Shown: in pieces, positions 26,806 through 35,436 of the stretch
How positions within the stretch are numbered: the first letter of the stretch is position 1
Layout of the letters: every line of letters begins with the position of its first letter
Assembly (NCBI GenBank): GCA_028690665.1
Contig: JAQVAV010000006.1
Location: 186,001 to 250,000, forward strand
Length of the DNA stretch: 64,000 nt
DNA from: Paludibacter sp.
Lineage (GTDB): Bacteria > Bacteroidota > Bacteroidia > Bacteroidales > Paludibacteraceae
Direction: 5' to 3'
Translations under genes and position numbers: made by a program
Notes under the pieces: generated by a model
What the model was told of the DNA's origin: nothing
Database searches by the model: none
What the model saw: only the letters and a program-made list of their open reading frames with translations

Positions 26806-27900
26806 ATGAAAGTTTCGGAAATAACCACAATTATAGAAGATTTTGCGCCATTATCTTTACAGGAAAATTATGATAATGCGGGATTATTAACAGGAAGTTC
26901 TGACATGGAAGTATCGGGGGTGTTAATAACTATTGATGTTACAGAAGAGGTTGTTGAAGAAGCTATTCAAAAAGGTTGTAATCTGATTGTAAGCCATCAT
27001 CCTGTAATATTTGAAGGACTAAAAAAATTAAACGGTAAAAATTATGTTGAGCGAACAGTTATAAAAGCTATCAAAAATGATATTGCCATTTATGCCGCTC
27101 ACACTAATTTAGACAATGTTGCCCGTGGCGTAAGCGGGAAAATGGCAGATCTTTTAAACCTCAGAAATCAGAAAGTTTTGTTGCCTCAAAAAGGCAATTT
27201 GTTGAAGTTGGTTGTCTATGTTCCGAAGCTTCATGCCTATAAAGTGCGTGAGGCTATTTTTGAAGCAGGTGCCGGGCATATCGGAAATTATGATTATTGC
27301 AGTTTTAATATAGAGGGAAAGGGTACTTTTCGGGCCAATGAACAGGCTAATCCTTTTGTTGGAACTGTAAATGAGATGCATACCGAGAATGAAGTCCGTA
27401 TAGAAGTTATTTTACCCGCTTTTCTGAAAAACAGAGTGAAAAAAGCATTGATAACAGTGCATCCTTACGAAGAGCCAGCTTACGATTTTTTCAAATTAGA
27501 GAATAACTCAGTTATTACCGGTTCTGGTATTATAGGGGAATTAGATGAAGCTGTTGAAGAAAAGGCATTTTTGGAACAGGTAAAACGAATTTTTCAATGT
27601 GATGTAATTCGTCATACAAGGCTCATCGGGAAACCAGTCAAGCGGATTGCTTTGTGTGGCGGAGCAGGTAGTTTTCTGATAAAGGAGGCAATTGTTCAAG
27701 ATGCAGATGCTTATATATCAGGAGATTTTAAATATCACGAATTTTTTGATGCTGATAATAAAATTATTTTGGCAGATATTGGCCATTTTGAAAGCGAGCA
27801 GTTCACAAAAGTCGTTTTTTATGAAATAATTACAAAAAAAATGCCTACATTTGCAATCCAAATTTCAGAAACAAAAACAAATCCCATAAATTATTTGTAA
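26806..27900 (+). CDS. Nif3-like dinuclear metal centre protein
   Basis: 364 residues, the longer form of the Nif3/YbgI family with an inserted CutA/PII-like domain at about 125-230. Metal ligands are visible in ISHHPVIF-type sequence (here VSHHPVIFEGLKKL), YAAHTNLDNV, and at the C terminus SGDFKYHEFFD and DIGHFESEQ. Members form hexameric rings with a two-metal site; often named GTP cyclohydrolase 1 type 2, though the physiological reaction is not settled. The zinc-ribbon coiled-coil gene starts five bases after its stop, a pairing conserved in many bacteria. Confidence 0.93.
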   Translation: MKVSEITTIIEDFAPLSLQENYDNAGLLTGSSDMEVSGVLITIDVTEEVVEEAIQKGCNLIVSHHPVIFEGLKKLNGKNYVERTVIKAIKNDIAIYAAHTNLDNVARGVSGKMADLLNLRNQKVLLPQKGNLLKLVVYVPKLHAYKVREAIFEAGAGHIGNYDYCSFNIEGKGTFRANEQANPFVGTVNEMHTENEVRIEVILPAFLKNRVKKALITVHPYEEPAYDFFKLENNSVITGSGIIGELDEAVEEKAFLEQVKRIFQCDVIRHTRLIGKPVKRIALCGGAGSFLIKEAIVQDADAYISGDFKYHEFFDADNKIILADIGHFESEQFTKVVFYEIITKKMPTFAIQISETKTNPINYL

Positions 27901-27905
27901 TCAAT

Positions 27906-28676
27906 ATGGCTACAGACCAAAAAATAGAAAAAGAAATTACCGTTGAAGAAAAGCTTACAGCTTTGTATGATCTTCAAAAAGTAGTTTCCAAAATCGATGA
28001 AATAAAAATTCTGCGCGGAGAATTACCTCTTGAAGTTCAGGATCTTGAAGATGAAATCATTGGATTAACTACGCGTTTGGAGAATTTTGGTAAAGAAATT
28101 GAAAATATTGACGCAACTATTACCAGCAAAAAGGTAGAAATTTCAGAAGCCCAGACCAAAATAGAACGTTATAAGGAACAACAGGATAATGTTCGCAATA
28201 ACAGGGAATATGATAACCTTTCAAAGGAAATTGAATACCAGTCTCTAGAAATAGAACTTTGCGAAAAAAGAATTCGCGAATTTTCTGCATTAAAAGAATC
28301 TAAGATTGCTGAGCAGAAATCAACGACAGAACAACTTGCTGAGCGCAAACTTGATCTGGACCAGAAAAAAGGAGAGTTGAATGAAATCGTTTCGGAAACG
28401 AAACAAGAGGAAGAAAGACTGAGAGAGCAGGCGAAACAGATTGAATCTTTAATAGAACCAAGATTGCTTACTGCTTTCAAACGTATTCGTAAAAATGCCC
28501 GTAATGGTTTGGCTGTTGTTTATGTACAACGTGATGCATGTGGAGGATGTTTCAACAAAATTCCGGCTCAACGCCAGTTGGATATTCGTTTACGTAAAAA
28601 AATTATTGTTTGCGAATATTGTGGGAGAATTTTAGTTGACCCAGAACTTGCCGGAGTAGTGCCTACAGCTGAATAG
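27906..28676 (+). CDS. coiled-coil protein with C4 zinc ribbon
   Basis: 256 residues. Residues about 10-195 are a nearly continuous, charged coiled coil (for example EVQDLEDEIIGLTTRLENFG). The end has a C4-type zinc ribbon with CGGCFNKIPAQRQ and VCEYCGRILVDPEL. Proteins of this type, next to nif3 genes, are thought to bind nucleic acids, but the role is not established. It is the last gene of the DUF5606-nif3-ribbon group and is followed by a terminator at 28702-28733. Confidence 0.9.
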   Translation: MATDQKIEKEITVEEKLTALYDLQKVVSKIDEIKILRGELPLEVQDLEDEIIGLTTRLENFGKEIENIDATITSKKVEISEAQTKIERYKEQQDNVRNNREYDNLSKEIEYQSLEIELCEKRIREFSALKESKIAEQKSTTEQLAERKLDLDQKKGELNEIVSETKQEEERLREQAKQIESLIEPRLLTAFKRIRKNARNGLAVVYVQRDACGGCFNKIPAQRQLDIRLRKKIIVCEYCGRILVDPELAGVVPTAE

Positions 28677-28701
28677 AAATATTTATAATAAAAAATAATT
28701 A

Positions 28702-28733
28702 GCCTGATGAATTTTTTCATCAGGCTTTTTTTT
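28702..28733 (+). terminator. rho-independent terminator
   Basis: GCCTGATGAA / TTCATCAGGC hairpin with a four-base T loop, followed by eight T. Ends the Nif3/zinc-ribbon transcript. Confidence 0.93.
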
Positions 28734-29568
28734 GCTCTGAAATTTGAATATTTATGGTTTCCTATAAAGGAACTATTGTTATATTGAATTCTCATGAAGT
28801 ATAAATTGTTCTAAATTATTGATAATTAAATAAATGTATACATACTCTGCTTTCATTGTTTTTATTTGAAATAGGGAAATATGTTAAATAGTGCTTTTTT
28901 ATTTTATAATAGAAAGCGTTTAAGTTCAGCAAATGGAATAATGGGGAAGGTTGTTCTCTGGTGGATATATTTATGAATTATTTTATAATTTGATATCTAT
29001 GTAAAATTACATTTGTAATTATACTAATGTGAATATTACAGATGTATTTGATTGCTATTGTAATAATTAAAAGATATTATTATACGTTTGTATAAATAAT
29101 TATTGGCTATTATTCACATAAATGCGCATAAATATGTTTGTAAGGTATACAGCAGACATAAATTCATGTATAGGTATTTTTATAATTAATATACTGTTTA
29201 TTAGATTTTTATAATTAATATATTAATTTATAGTTTATCAATATAATTACATTTGTCATATATAATTTATTTTTGGACGTATATTCGTATTAAATACATA
29301 TAAATATTTAATTATCAGTATATTTAAACATCTATATATATATTAAAACTTTATATATAGATATAATTGAATTTAAACATATATATTATTTATTTACAGG
29401 TATTTTATATAATAGTATTTCTTTTTTGATAGTATATCTATAATTCACTTTTGTATGATTACATAAGTATATATTTACACTTGTATTTTGTTTGCATATG
29501 TAAATTAATTCACATATATTTGTATCACTATAATATATTTGTAATTTTACATTGATACAGTATTTTAG
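28734..29568. other. AT-rich gene-free stretch with repeated palindromic motifs
   Basis: About 830 bases with no supported gene and a much higher A+T content than the flanks. The 12-mer AATTACATTTGT occurs at 29005-29016 and 29245-29256; the first is part of a perfect 16-base inverted repeat (AATTAC-ATTT-GTAATT, 29005-29020). GTAAAATTACA at 29001-29011 has its exact reverse complement at 29540-29550. TGTATCA at 29521-29527 and TGATACA at 29553-29559 form another pair just before the XRE regulator gene. These may be operator sites or remains of a lost gene. Confidence 0.6.
29491..29522 (+). promoter_or_regulatory. promoter of the XRE regulator gene
   Basis: TTTG at 29491-29494, 20-base spacer, TATATTTG at 29515-29522. 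Start predicted near 29529, 40 bases before the ATG. Inverted repeats at 29521-29559 overlap the start region and could be an operator. Confidence 0.72.
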
Positions 29569-30057
29569 ATGGACGAAAGAGAAAAAATTGAAAAGATTAT
29601 GCTGAATGAGAAAATGAATTCAGTTCAATTTGCCACAGAGATAGGCATTCAGGGATCTACCCTTTCCCATATACTTAATGGAAGGAATAAACCAAGTCTG
29701 GATGTTTTGAAGAAAATCCTGAACAGATACAGGACTATCAATCCAGACTGGCTTATTTTGGATGTTGGTACTATGTATCGTCAGGAAAAACATTCTCAGA
29801 CACTTACATTGTTCGATTCTGAAAGTGAAAATCAAAGTGTATCAGATAATTATACTGAGAAAATATCTGAAAAAAAAGAGCCGCAATTATCAACCAAAGA
29901 GAATGAAATTGTTAATATTGCTTCCCAGCTTAAAAATTCAGACATAAATAAGCCAGTAAGTGTTGAAACAACAGAATCACAACCTTTGCGATCGGTAAAA
30001 AAGATTATTATATATTACACCGATAACACTTTCGAAGAATTTGAGTCTAATCGATAG
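29569..30057 (+). CDS. XRE-family helix-turn-helix regulator
   Basis: 162 residues. Residues about 4-65 are an HTH_3/Cro-like domain: KMNSVQFATEIGIQGSTLSH as the helix-turn-helix, then ILNGRNKPSLDVLKKIL. A charged, low-complexity linker (about 75-130) follows, then a short C-terminal motif VKKIIIYYTDNTFEEFE that recurs in this Bacteroidota regulator family. DNA-binding, likely controlling itself through the palindromes at 29521-29559 (inference). It stands alone; pyrK follows with its own promoter. Confidence 0.88.
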   Translation: MDEREKIEKIMLNEKMNSVQFATEIGIQGSTLSHILNGRNKPSLDVLKKILNRYRTINPDWLILDVGTMYRQEKHSQTLTLFDSESENQSVSDNYTEKISEKKEPQLSTKENEIVNIASQLKNSDINKPVSVETTESQPLRSVKKIIIYYTDNTFEEFESNR

Positions 30058-30083
30058 GTTAATTCGTTGACTTTCGTTTCCAT

Positions 30084-30115
30084 TTTGTTTATATGGGGAT
30101 ATTTCGCTATTTTTG
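30084..30115 (+). promoter_or_regulatory. promoter of pyrK-pyrD
   Basis: TTTG at 30084-30087, 20-base spacer, TATTTTTG at 30108-30115. Start predicted near 30122, 65 bases before pyrK. Confidence 0.77.
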
Positions 30116-30186
30116 CAGGACTAAAATAATTGTATTCTTTTTTTGAGAATTCAATGTAAAGTACTGATAAACAATAAATATTTCCG

Positions 30187-30960
30187 ATGAAGAAATTCAT
30201 GCTTGATTTGATTGTGAAGGAAAACAAACAACTGAACAATCAATATTCTCTTCTTATTCTTACATCGAATGACGATTTGCCGGAAATGCTTCCCGGACAG
30301 TTTGCCGAAGTTCGTGTAGATGATTCTCCCAATACCTTTTTACGTCGCCCTATTTCAATCAATTTTGTTGATTATACCACCAATGAATTATGGTTATTGG
30401 TTCAAATTGTGGGTGATGGGACACGCAAAATGTGTAGTTTAAAACCGGGTGAAATATTAAATTTAATTTTACCATTGGGTAATAGTTTTTCATTGCCGGA
30501 AAACAAAACCGATCAGCTTTTATTGATTGGTGGTGGAGTTGGCACTGCCCCGATGCTATATTGGGCTTCGTATTTGAAAAATAAAGGCTTTGAGGACATA
30601 ACAGTATTACTTGGTGGCCGTTCTATTGATAATCTTCTGCAATTAGAGGATTTCGCCCAATATGCTAAGGTAATTACAACTACCGAGGATGCTACCCATG
30701 GAGAAAAAGGTTTTGTGACACAACATTCGGCTTTACAAACTGAAAAGTTCTCGGCAATATATACTTGCGGACCAACCCCGATGATGAAAGCTGTAGCTGC
30801 TTATGCTACCGAAAAAAATATCTTTTGTGAAGTCTCGTTGGAAAATACTATGGCTTGTGGAATAGGTGCTTGTTTATGTTGCGTCACCGATACAAAAAAA
30901 GGTCATGTTTGCGTTTGTACAGAGGGTCCTGTATTTAATATTACAAAGTTGAAATGGTAG
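30187..30960 (+). CDS. pyrK: dihydroorotate dehydrogenase B electron transfer subunit
   Basis: 257 residues. FAD-binding barrel with [15 protein letters not shown]-binding domain with [19 protein letters not shown], and the C-terminal 2Fe-2S site in [19 protein letters not shown] and CVCTEGPVF. PyrK passes electrons from the PyrD FMN to NAD+. It overlaps pyrD by seven bases. A second candidate ATG at codon 4 gives a slightly shorter protein. Confidence 0.96.
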   Translation: MKKFMLDLIVKENKQLNNQYSLLILTSNDDLPEMLPGQFAEVRVDDSPNTFLRRPISINFVDYTTNELWLLVQIVGDGTRKMCSLKPGEILNLILPLGNSFSLPENKTDQLLLIGGGVGTAPMLYWASYLKNKGFEDITVLLGGRSIDNLLQLEDFAQYAKVITTTEDATHGEKGFVTQHSALQTEKFSAIYTCGPTPMMKAVAAYATEKNIFCEVSLENTMACGIGACLCCVTDTKKGHVCVCTEGPVFNITKLKW

Positions 30961-31865
30961 ATTTAAGTGTAAAATTAGGAAAATTACAATTGAAAAATCC
31001 GGTGATGACTGCATCGGGTACATTCGGCTATGGTACAGAGTATTGTGACTTTATAGATATATCGCGAATTGGCGGTATTATTGTAAAGGGAACTACACTT
31101 CGACGCCGAGAAGGAAATCCTTATCCACGTATGGCCGAAACACCGTCGGGTATGCTGAACGCGGTGGGGCTTCAGAATAAAGGAGTGGATTATTTTATCG
31201 AAAAAATAAACCCTGTAATCAAAGATATTGATACCAATTTTTTGGTAAATGTATCCGGATCCACTGTGGATGATTACGTAATTACAGCTGAAAAAATAAA
31301 TGAACTCGATAATATTCCGGGCATTGAACTGAACATTTCCTGTCCCAATGTGAAAGAAGGAGGTATGGCTTTCGGAACAAGTTGTCCGTCGGCAGCAAGT
31401 GTTGTGAGAGAAGTTCGTAAGGTTTACAAAAAAGAGTTAATGGTTAAACTTTCGCCAAATGTTACAAATATCGTTGATATTGCCCAAGTTGTTGAGGCAG
31501 AAGGAGCAGATTCTATCTCTCTGATAAATACTTTGCTCGGGATGGCTGTTGATGCCGAAAAAAGAAAACCTGTACTTTCAACCATTACGGGAGGTTTGTC
31601 AGGGCCAGCTGTAAAGCCTGTTGCACTGCGTATGGTATGGCAGGTTGCACAAGTTGTAAAAGTGCCGGTAGTTGGTATGGGTGGAATAATGAATGCGACT
31701 GATGCCATTGAGTTTCTGCTGGCCGGGGCAAGTGCAGTTCAAATTGGAACTGCTAATTTTATTGATCCAACAGTTACCGTTAAAGTGATTGAAGGCATTG
31801 AAGAGTATTTAAAGAGACACAATTTCAGTTCGGTTCAAGATATTATTGGTGCTTTGGAAGTTTAA
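30954..31865 (+). CDS. pyrD: dihydroorotate dehydrogenase B catalytic subunit
   Basis: 303 residues, class 1[21 protein letters not shown], the substrate loop with [29 protein letters not shown] with the active-site cysteine region, [15 protein letters not shown], and [20 protein letters not shown] for FMN phosphate binding. Oxidises dihydroorotate to orotate in pyrimidine synthesis and forms a complex with PyrK, whose gene overlaps its start. Confidence 0.97.
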   Translation: MVDLSVKLGKLQLKNPVMTASGTFGYGTEYCDFIDISRIGGIIVKGTTLRRREGNPYPRMAETPSGMLNAVGLQNKGVDYFIEKINPVIKDIDTNFLVNVSGSTVDDYVITAEKINELDNIPGIELNISCPNVKEGGMAFGTSCPSAASVVREVRKVYKKELMVKLSPNVTNIVDIAQVVEAEGADSISLINTLLGMAVDAEKRKPVLSTITGGLSGPAVKPVALRMVWQVAQVVKVPVVGMGGIMNATDAIEFLLAGASAVQIGTANFIDPTVTVKVIEGIEEYLKRHNFSSVQDIIGALEV

Positions 31866-31917
31866 AACTATATTTACAGAATTGTAGAAACCATAAACTG
31901 CTTAATATCATTTTGTT

Positions 31918-33024
31918 ATGAAAAAAAATATATTTTTATTTATTGGTTTGTGGTTATTCTGTAGTTTTTTATCGGGTACAAGCTCTGAAATCCGTTCGGA
32001 TTCTATTCCTGAAGAAAGCGTTTCTTTGATTTTTGCAGGAGACATTATGGGACATTCTCCTCAGTATAAGGCTGCATACAATGCTGAAAATCAAAAATAT
32101 GATTACGAACCATGCTTTCGCTTTATAAAAAAGTATGTTGAAGAAGCTGACTTTGGAATTGTAAATCTTGAAACGCCTGTTGCTGGTAAACCTTATAGTG
32201 GATATCCCAATTTTTCGAATCCAGATGCTTTGCTTGATGCACTAAAAGATGCCGGTTACGATGTATTACTTACTGCTAATAATCATGTTGCCGATAGGGG
32301 AAAATCGGGATTGGAAAGGACAATCAGGCAAATCAGCAGGAGAAATCTTAAATTTGCAGGAAGTTACTTATCGCAAGAACAACGGGATACTGTTTATCCG
32401 GTAATACTCACCAAAGATAGTTTTAAAATAGCGCTTTTTAATTATACTTATGGAACAAATGGTCATACTGTTTTAGCACCGGATATTGTAAATATGATAG
32501 ATACCAATCTGATTAAAAGTGATTTGAAGCGTCTTGAAAATAAAAATATTGATTTCCGGATTATTTATTTGCATTGGGGTACAGAATACCAGTTGCAGGC
32601 AAACGAACAACAACGGCAACTTGCAGCTTGGCTGGCGAATTTAGGATTTGATTTGGTTATAGGAAGTCATCCTCATGTGGTACAGAATGCCGAATTTTTA
32701 CAAATTGGCGATCGAGTAGTGCCAGTTATTTATTCCTTAGGTAATTCCATTTCAAATCAGAGAAAAGAAAATACGAACGGAGGCATAATGTTGCAGGTAA
32801 GTATTGGAACAAAAAACCATAAAGTGAACGAAATCAGTTATATGCCGGTATATGTTTATAAAGGTTCATTGTTCGGTAAATTTCAGTATTATTTGATTCC
32901 TACTGTTCATTTTAAGAAAAATACTCAACAATACCCTATCTCGGCGCAGGATAGCCTAACTTTGTTACGATTTGACAGTCTGACTACGGATCGTTTACAG
33001 AATCTACAATTACTCCAATACTAA
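31918..33024 (+). CDS. CapA family protein (PGA_cap metallophosphatase fold)
   Basis: 368 residues with a signal peptide (about 1-22). Matches PF09587: LIFAGDIMGHSPQY (metal-binding Asp), FGIVNLETPVAGKPYSGYPN, LLTANNHVADRGKSG, RIIYLHWGTEYQ and VIGSHPHVVQNAEF. The fold is a calcineurin-like phosphoesterase; CapA is needed for poly-gamma-glutamate capsule in Bacillus, but many homologues have no such capsule. Here there are no capB/capC genes, so the function is open. Followed 11 bases later by the AlkD-like gene. Confidence 0.9.
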   Translation: MKKNIFLFIGLWLFCSFLSGTSSEIRSDSIPEESVSLIFAGDIMGHSPQYKAAYNAENQKYDYEPCFRFIKKYVEEADFGIVNLETPVAGKPYSGYPNFSNPDALLDALKDAGYDVLLTANNHVADRGKSGLERTIRQISRRNLKFAGSYLSQEQRDTVYPVILTKDSFKIALFNYTYGTNGHTVLAPDIVNMIDTNLIKSDLKRLENKNIDFRIIYLHWGTEYQLQANEQQRQLAAWLANLGFDLVIGSHPHVVQNAEFLQIGDRVVPVIYSLGNSISNQRKENTNGGIMLQVSIGTKNHKVNEISYMPVYVYKGSLFGKFQYYLIPTVHFKKNTQQYPISAQDSLTLLRFDSLTTDRLQNLQLLQY

Positions 33025-33035
33025 ACTACATTGAT

Positions 33036-33722
33036 ATGCAGACGGTTGAAATTATTTTGGAAGAATTAAAATCCATGTCGAACGATGCTTTTAAGGAAAA
33101 ACTAAAGCATTTCGGTATTGAAAATGAGCAAGCTTTAGGAATAAGAATTCCCGAACTCAGGGCTTTGGCCAAAACGATAGGGAAAAACACTGATTTAGCT
33201 CAAGAATTATGGAAAATCAATATCCATGAGGCTAAATTGTTGGCAGCATTCATAGTTAATCCTAAGGAGCTGACCGAAGCTGATATTGATCAATGGGTAC
33301 AGGATTTTAATTCATGGGATATATGTGATCAGACATGCAATGCTATTAGTGCAACTCCTTTAGCAGAAAAGCTTATATTTAAATATGTCGCAAGTGAGGA
33401 GGAGTTTGTACGCAGGACAGCATTCGTTTTGATGTGTACACAGGCTGTTCATAACAGGGAACTGCCTGATAATGAATTTTATAAATATTTTGCTTTGATT
33501 GAGCAATATGCTTGGGACAATCGTAATTTTGTTCGTAAAGCTGTAAATTGGGCTTTGCGTCAGATTGGAAAACGAAATCTCCACTTACATGAAAAGTCAA
33601 TAGAAACAGCTGAAAGAATCAAATTACAAGATTCCGGTTCAGCCAAATGGATTGCCGCAGATGCTTTAAGGGAATTGAATGACCCTAAAATTATACGCAG
33701 AATGACGAATAAGAAAATGTAA
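33036..33722 (+). CDS. DNA alkylation repair protein, AlkD-like
   Basis: 228 residues of HEAT-like helical repeats: ENEQALGIRIPELRALAKTI, SWDICDQTCNAI, RRTAFVLMCTQAVHNRELP and WDNRNFVRKAVNWALRQIGK. AlkD proteins are glycosylases that remove alkylated bases without base flipping, with Trp and Asp residues near the DNA; W and D in FNSWDICD fit. Shares a direction and short spacing with the CapA-like gene. Confidence 0.88.
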   Translation: MQTVEIILEELKSMSNDAFKEKLKHFGIENEQALGIRIPELRALAKTIGKNTDLAQELWKINIHEAKLLAAFIVNPKELTEADIDQWVQDFNSWDICDQTCNAISATPLAEKLIFKYVASEEEFVRRTAFVLMCTQAVHNRELPDNEFYKYFALIEQYAWDNRNFVRKAVNWALRQIGKRNLHLHEKSIETAERIKLQDSGSAKWIAADALRELNDPKIIRRMTNKKM

Positions 33723-33838
33723 AAGCAAACGTTTGCGGAGTTTTATTGTTGCTACTGTTGTTTCTGATTTGACAGAGAGGTCAAAAATTAATAAAATTGC
33801 AGATTATAAAATGATTTGCAATTTTTTTATCTAATATT

Positions 33839-35344
33839 ATGCTAAACATCCAAAAAAAATTAAGTAATCCTTTTTTGGCATTACTCGCTTTACCCGCTAC
33901 GGCTGTCGGATTTGCTCTATCAACGCAGATTGCCGCGCTCAGCTGGATTCTTTCCAAAAAATACGGGCTAGACATACATGAAGTTGCATTTGTATGGCTT
34001 GCAGGCCCTATTGCGGGCATTTTCGGACAAATTATCGTTGGAATGATCAGTGATAACGTCTGGTTTATGGGAGGCCGCAGAAGACCTTTTATCATGATAG
34101 GCGGAATGGTTAGTACTATTGCTTTTTTGACTTTACCTCATATCAGAGGTATTTCGCACATAACGGGTATTAGCGATATTATAATAATTTCCTCAGTTAT
34201 AGCACTTTTCCTGGATTTATCCATCAATGTAACTTTTAATCCGGCCCGCTCTATAATTGCGGATTTGACTCCGGAAGGGAAGGTGAGAACTGCCGGATTT
34301 GTCTGGATGCAAATTATTTCAGGCTTTTTCGGTGTATTTGCTTATTTTCTTTCCATGGTTTTCGGAAACGAAATGTTGCTTTATATTGCTTCCGGATTGG
34401 TATTGCTAACAGCTGTTTTTCCTATTTTGTTTATAGAAGAACCTCGAAAATTAAATATACAAACAGATGCTGCCAATGAAGAAAAATTTGGTGTCAAACA
34501 AATTCTGATAGAAATTTATCCGCTTTACGGATTTTTGCTGTTTGGTGTTTTTAGTCTTTTCAATCATTTCATACCCGAACTGAATAAAGTACACAATTTT
34601 GTGCTGATTTTGTCGCTTGTTTATTCTGTTGTAATTGGCGCGATAACTATTATTAAAGGCCTGAAAAAAGAATCGAACAGCAACGAATTTCATAAAATTA
34701 TGCTGGCTCATTCTTTTTCGTGGGTGGCTTTCCAGAGTATGTTTATTATGTCCGGATTCTTTATCGAAAAACAGATTTTACCTCATGTGGATATGGGGAA
34801 AATCGCTGCTAACTGGTTTGCCGAAAGATTGACCGGAGTAACTCAGACCGCAGATTCATCCATTGGTAATATAGTTTCACTCGGATTCCTGATACTCAAC
34901 TTTATAGGTGCTGTTTTTCCTCTGCTACTGCAAACTGTTGCAAAAAGAATAGGGCGCGTTCGCACGTATGTTTCGGCATTGTTGTTTTCGGTGGCAGGTT
35001 ATTTTTATATAGCTTTTGCAGCCCATCTGGAAATAGATTTTTATATCGGGATGTTATTAGTCGGAATCGGTTGGTCTGCCTTAATTTCTATTGTTTTTGC
35101 CATTATGAGCGAGCGTGTCAATCCGGCCAAAATGGGTTTGTATATGGGAGTGTTTAATTTAGCAGTTGTGTTGCCCCAAATGATGAGTAACGGGGTAGCA
35201 AATGTGATTAAGGAAACCGGAAATTATCAACTTTTATATATTTTATGTGGTGCTTTTGTAGCAGTTTCGGCGCTATTTTGGATTTTTGTCAGGGAACCGG
35301 AATCTACAGCTCATGAACAAAACGTTCCAAAAGGAGGCCATTAA
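33839..35344 (+). CDS. MFS transporter, SLC45/sugar type
   Basis: 501 residues with about 12 membrane segments. The loop after segment 2 reads WFMGGRRRPFIMIGG, and segment 1 is ALPATAVGFALSTQIAALSW followed by KKYGLDIHEVAFVWLAGP, as in the glycoside/sucrose-type MFS carriers common in Bacteroidota. Likely moves a disaccharide or other sugar into the cell with protons or sodium. No glycoside hydrolase lies nearby to suggest the sugar. It is followed by a hairpin at 35392-35417. Confidence 0.85.
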   Translation: MLNIQKKLSNPFLALLALPATAVGFALSTQIAALSWILSKKYGLDIHEVAFVWLAGPIAGIFGQIIVGMISDNVWFMGGRRRPFIMIGGMVSTIAFLTLPHIRGISHITGISDIIIISSVIALFLDLSINVTFNPARSIIADLTPEGKVRTAGFVWMQIISGFFGVFAYFLSMVFGNEMLLYIASGLVLLTAVFPILFIEEPRKLNIQTDAANEEKFGVKQILIEIYPLYGFLLFGVFSLFNHFIPELNKVHNFVLILSLVYSVVIGAITIIKGLKKESNSNEFHKIMLAHSFSWVAFQSMFIMSGFFIEKQILPHVDMGKIAANWFAERLTGVTQTADSSIGNIVSLGFLILNFIGAVFPLLLQTVAKRIGRVRTYVSALLFSVAGYFYIAFAAHLEIDFYIGMLLVGIGWSALISIVFAIMSERVNPAKMGLYMGVFNLAVVLPQMMSNGVANVIKETGNYQLLYILCGAFVAVSALFWIFVREPESTAHEQNVPKGGH

Positions 35345-35360
35345 AAATATAATTAAATAT

Positions 35361-35368
35361 TATCTTTG
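35361..35368 (+). promoter_or_regulatory. possible -7 box before the ABC transporter genes
   Basis: TATCTTTG matches the TAnnTTTG consensus exactly as at the tRNA and rpsF promoters. No TTTG is present at 19-21 bases upstream. If used, transcription would begin just before the hairpin at 35392-35417. Confidence 0.4.
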
Positions 35369-35391
35369 CAGTTACTTGACCGCAAAGTTTG

Positions 35392-35417
35392 AAACCGCGG
35401 GATTCATCCCGCGGTTT
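35392..35417 (+). terminator. GC-rich hairpin with T run between MFS and ABC transporter genes
   Basis: AAACCGCGGGA / TCCCGCGGTTT stem of 11 pairs with a four-base loop, followed by T residues. Fits a terminator for the MFS gene. A smaller CTTTGC/GCAAAG hairpin precedes it at 35364-35387. Confidence 0.8.
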
Positions 35418-35436
35418 TTTAGTAATATATTTTAAA

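Noticed and set aside
28734-29568. Replication origin in the AT-rich stretch
   Set aside because: No cluster of DnaA boxes (TTATCCACA type) and no dnaA/dnaN neighbours.
35389-35436. Upstream ATG for the substrate-binding protein
   Set aside because: It lies in the terminator-like hairpin and would bury the lipoprotein signal peptide.
35345-35436. Cobalamin riboswitch before the ABC transporter
   Set aside because: Only 92 bases are available and no B12-box-like sequence was seen.
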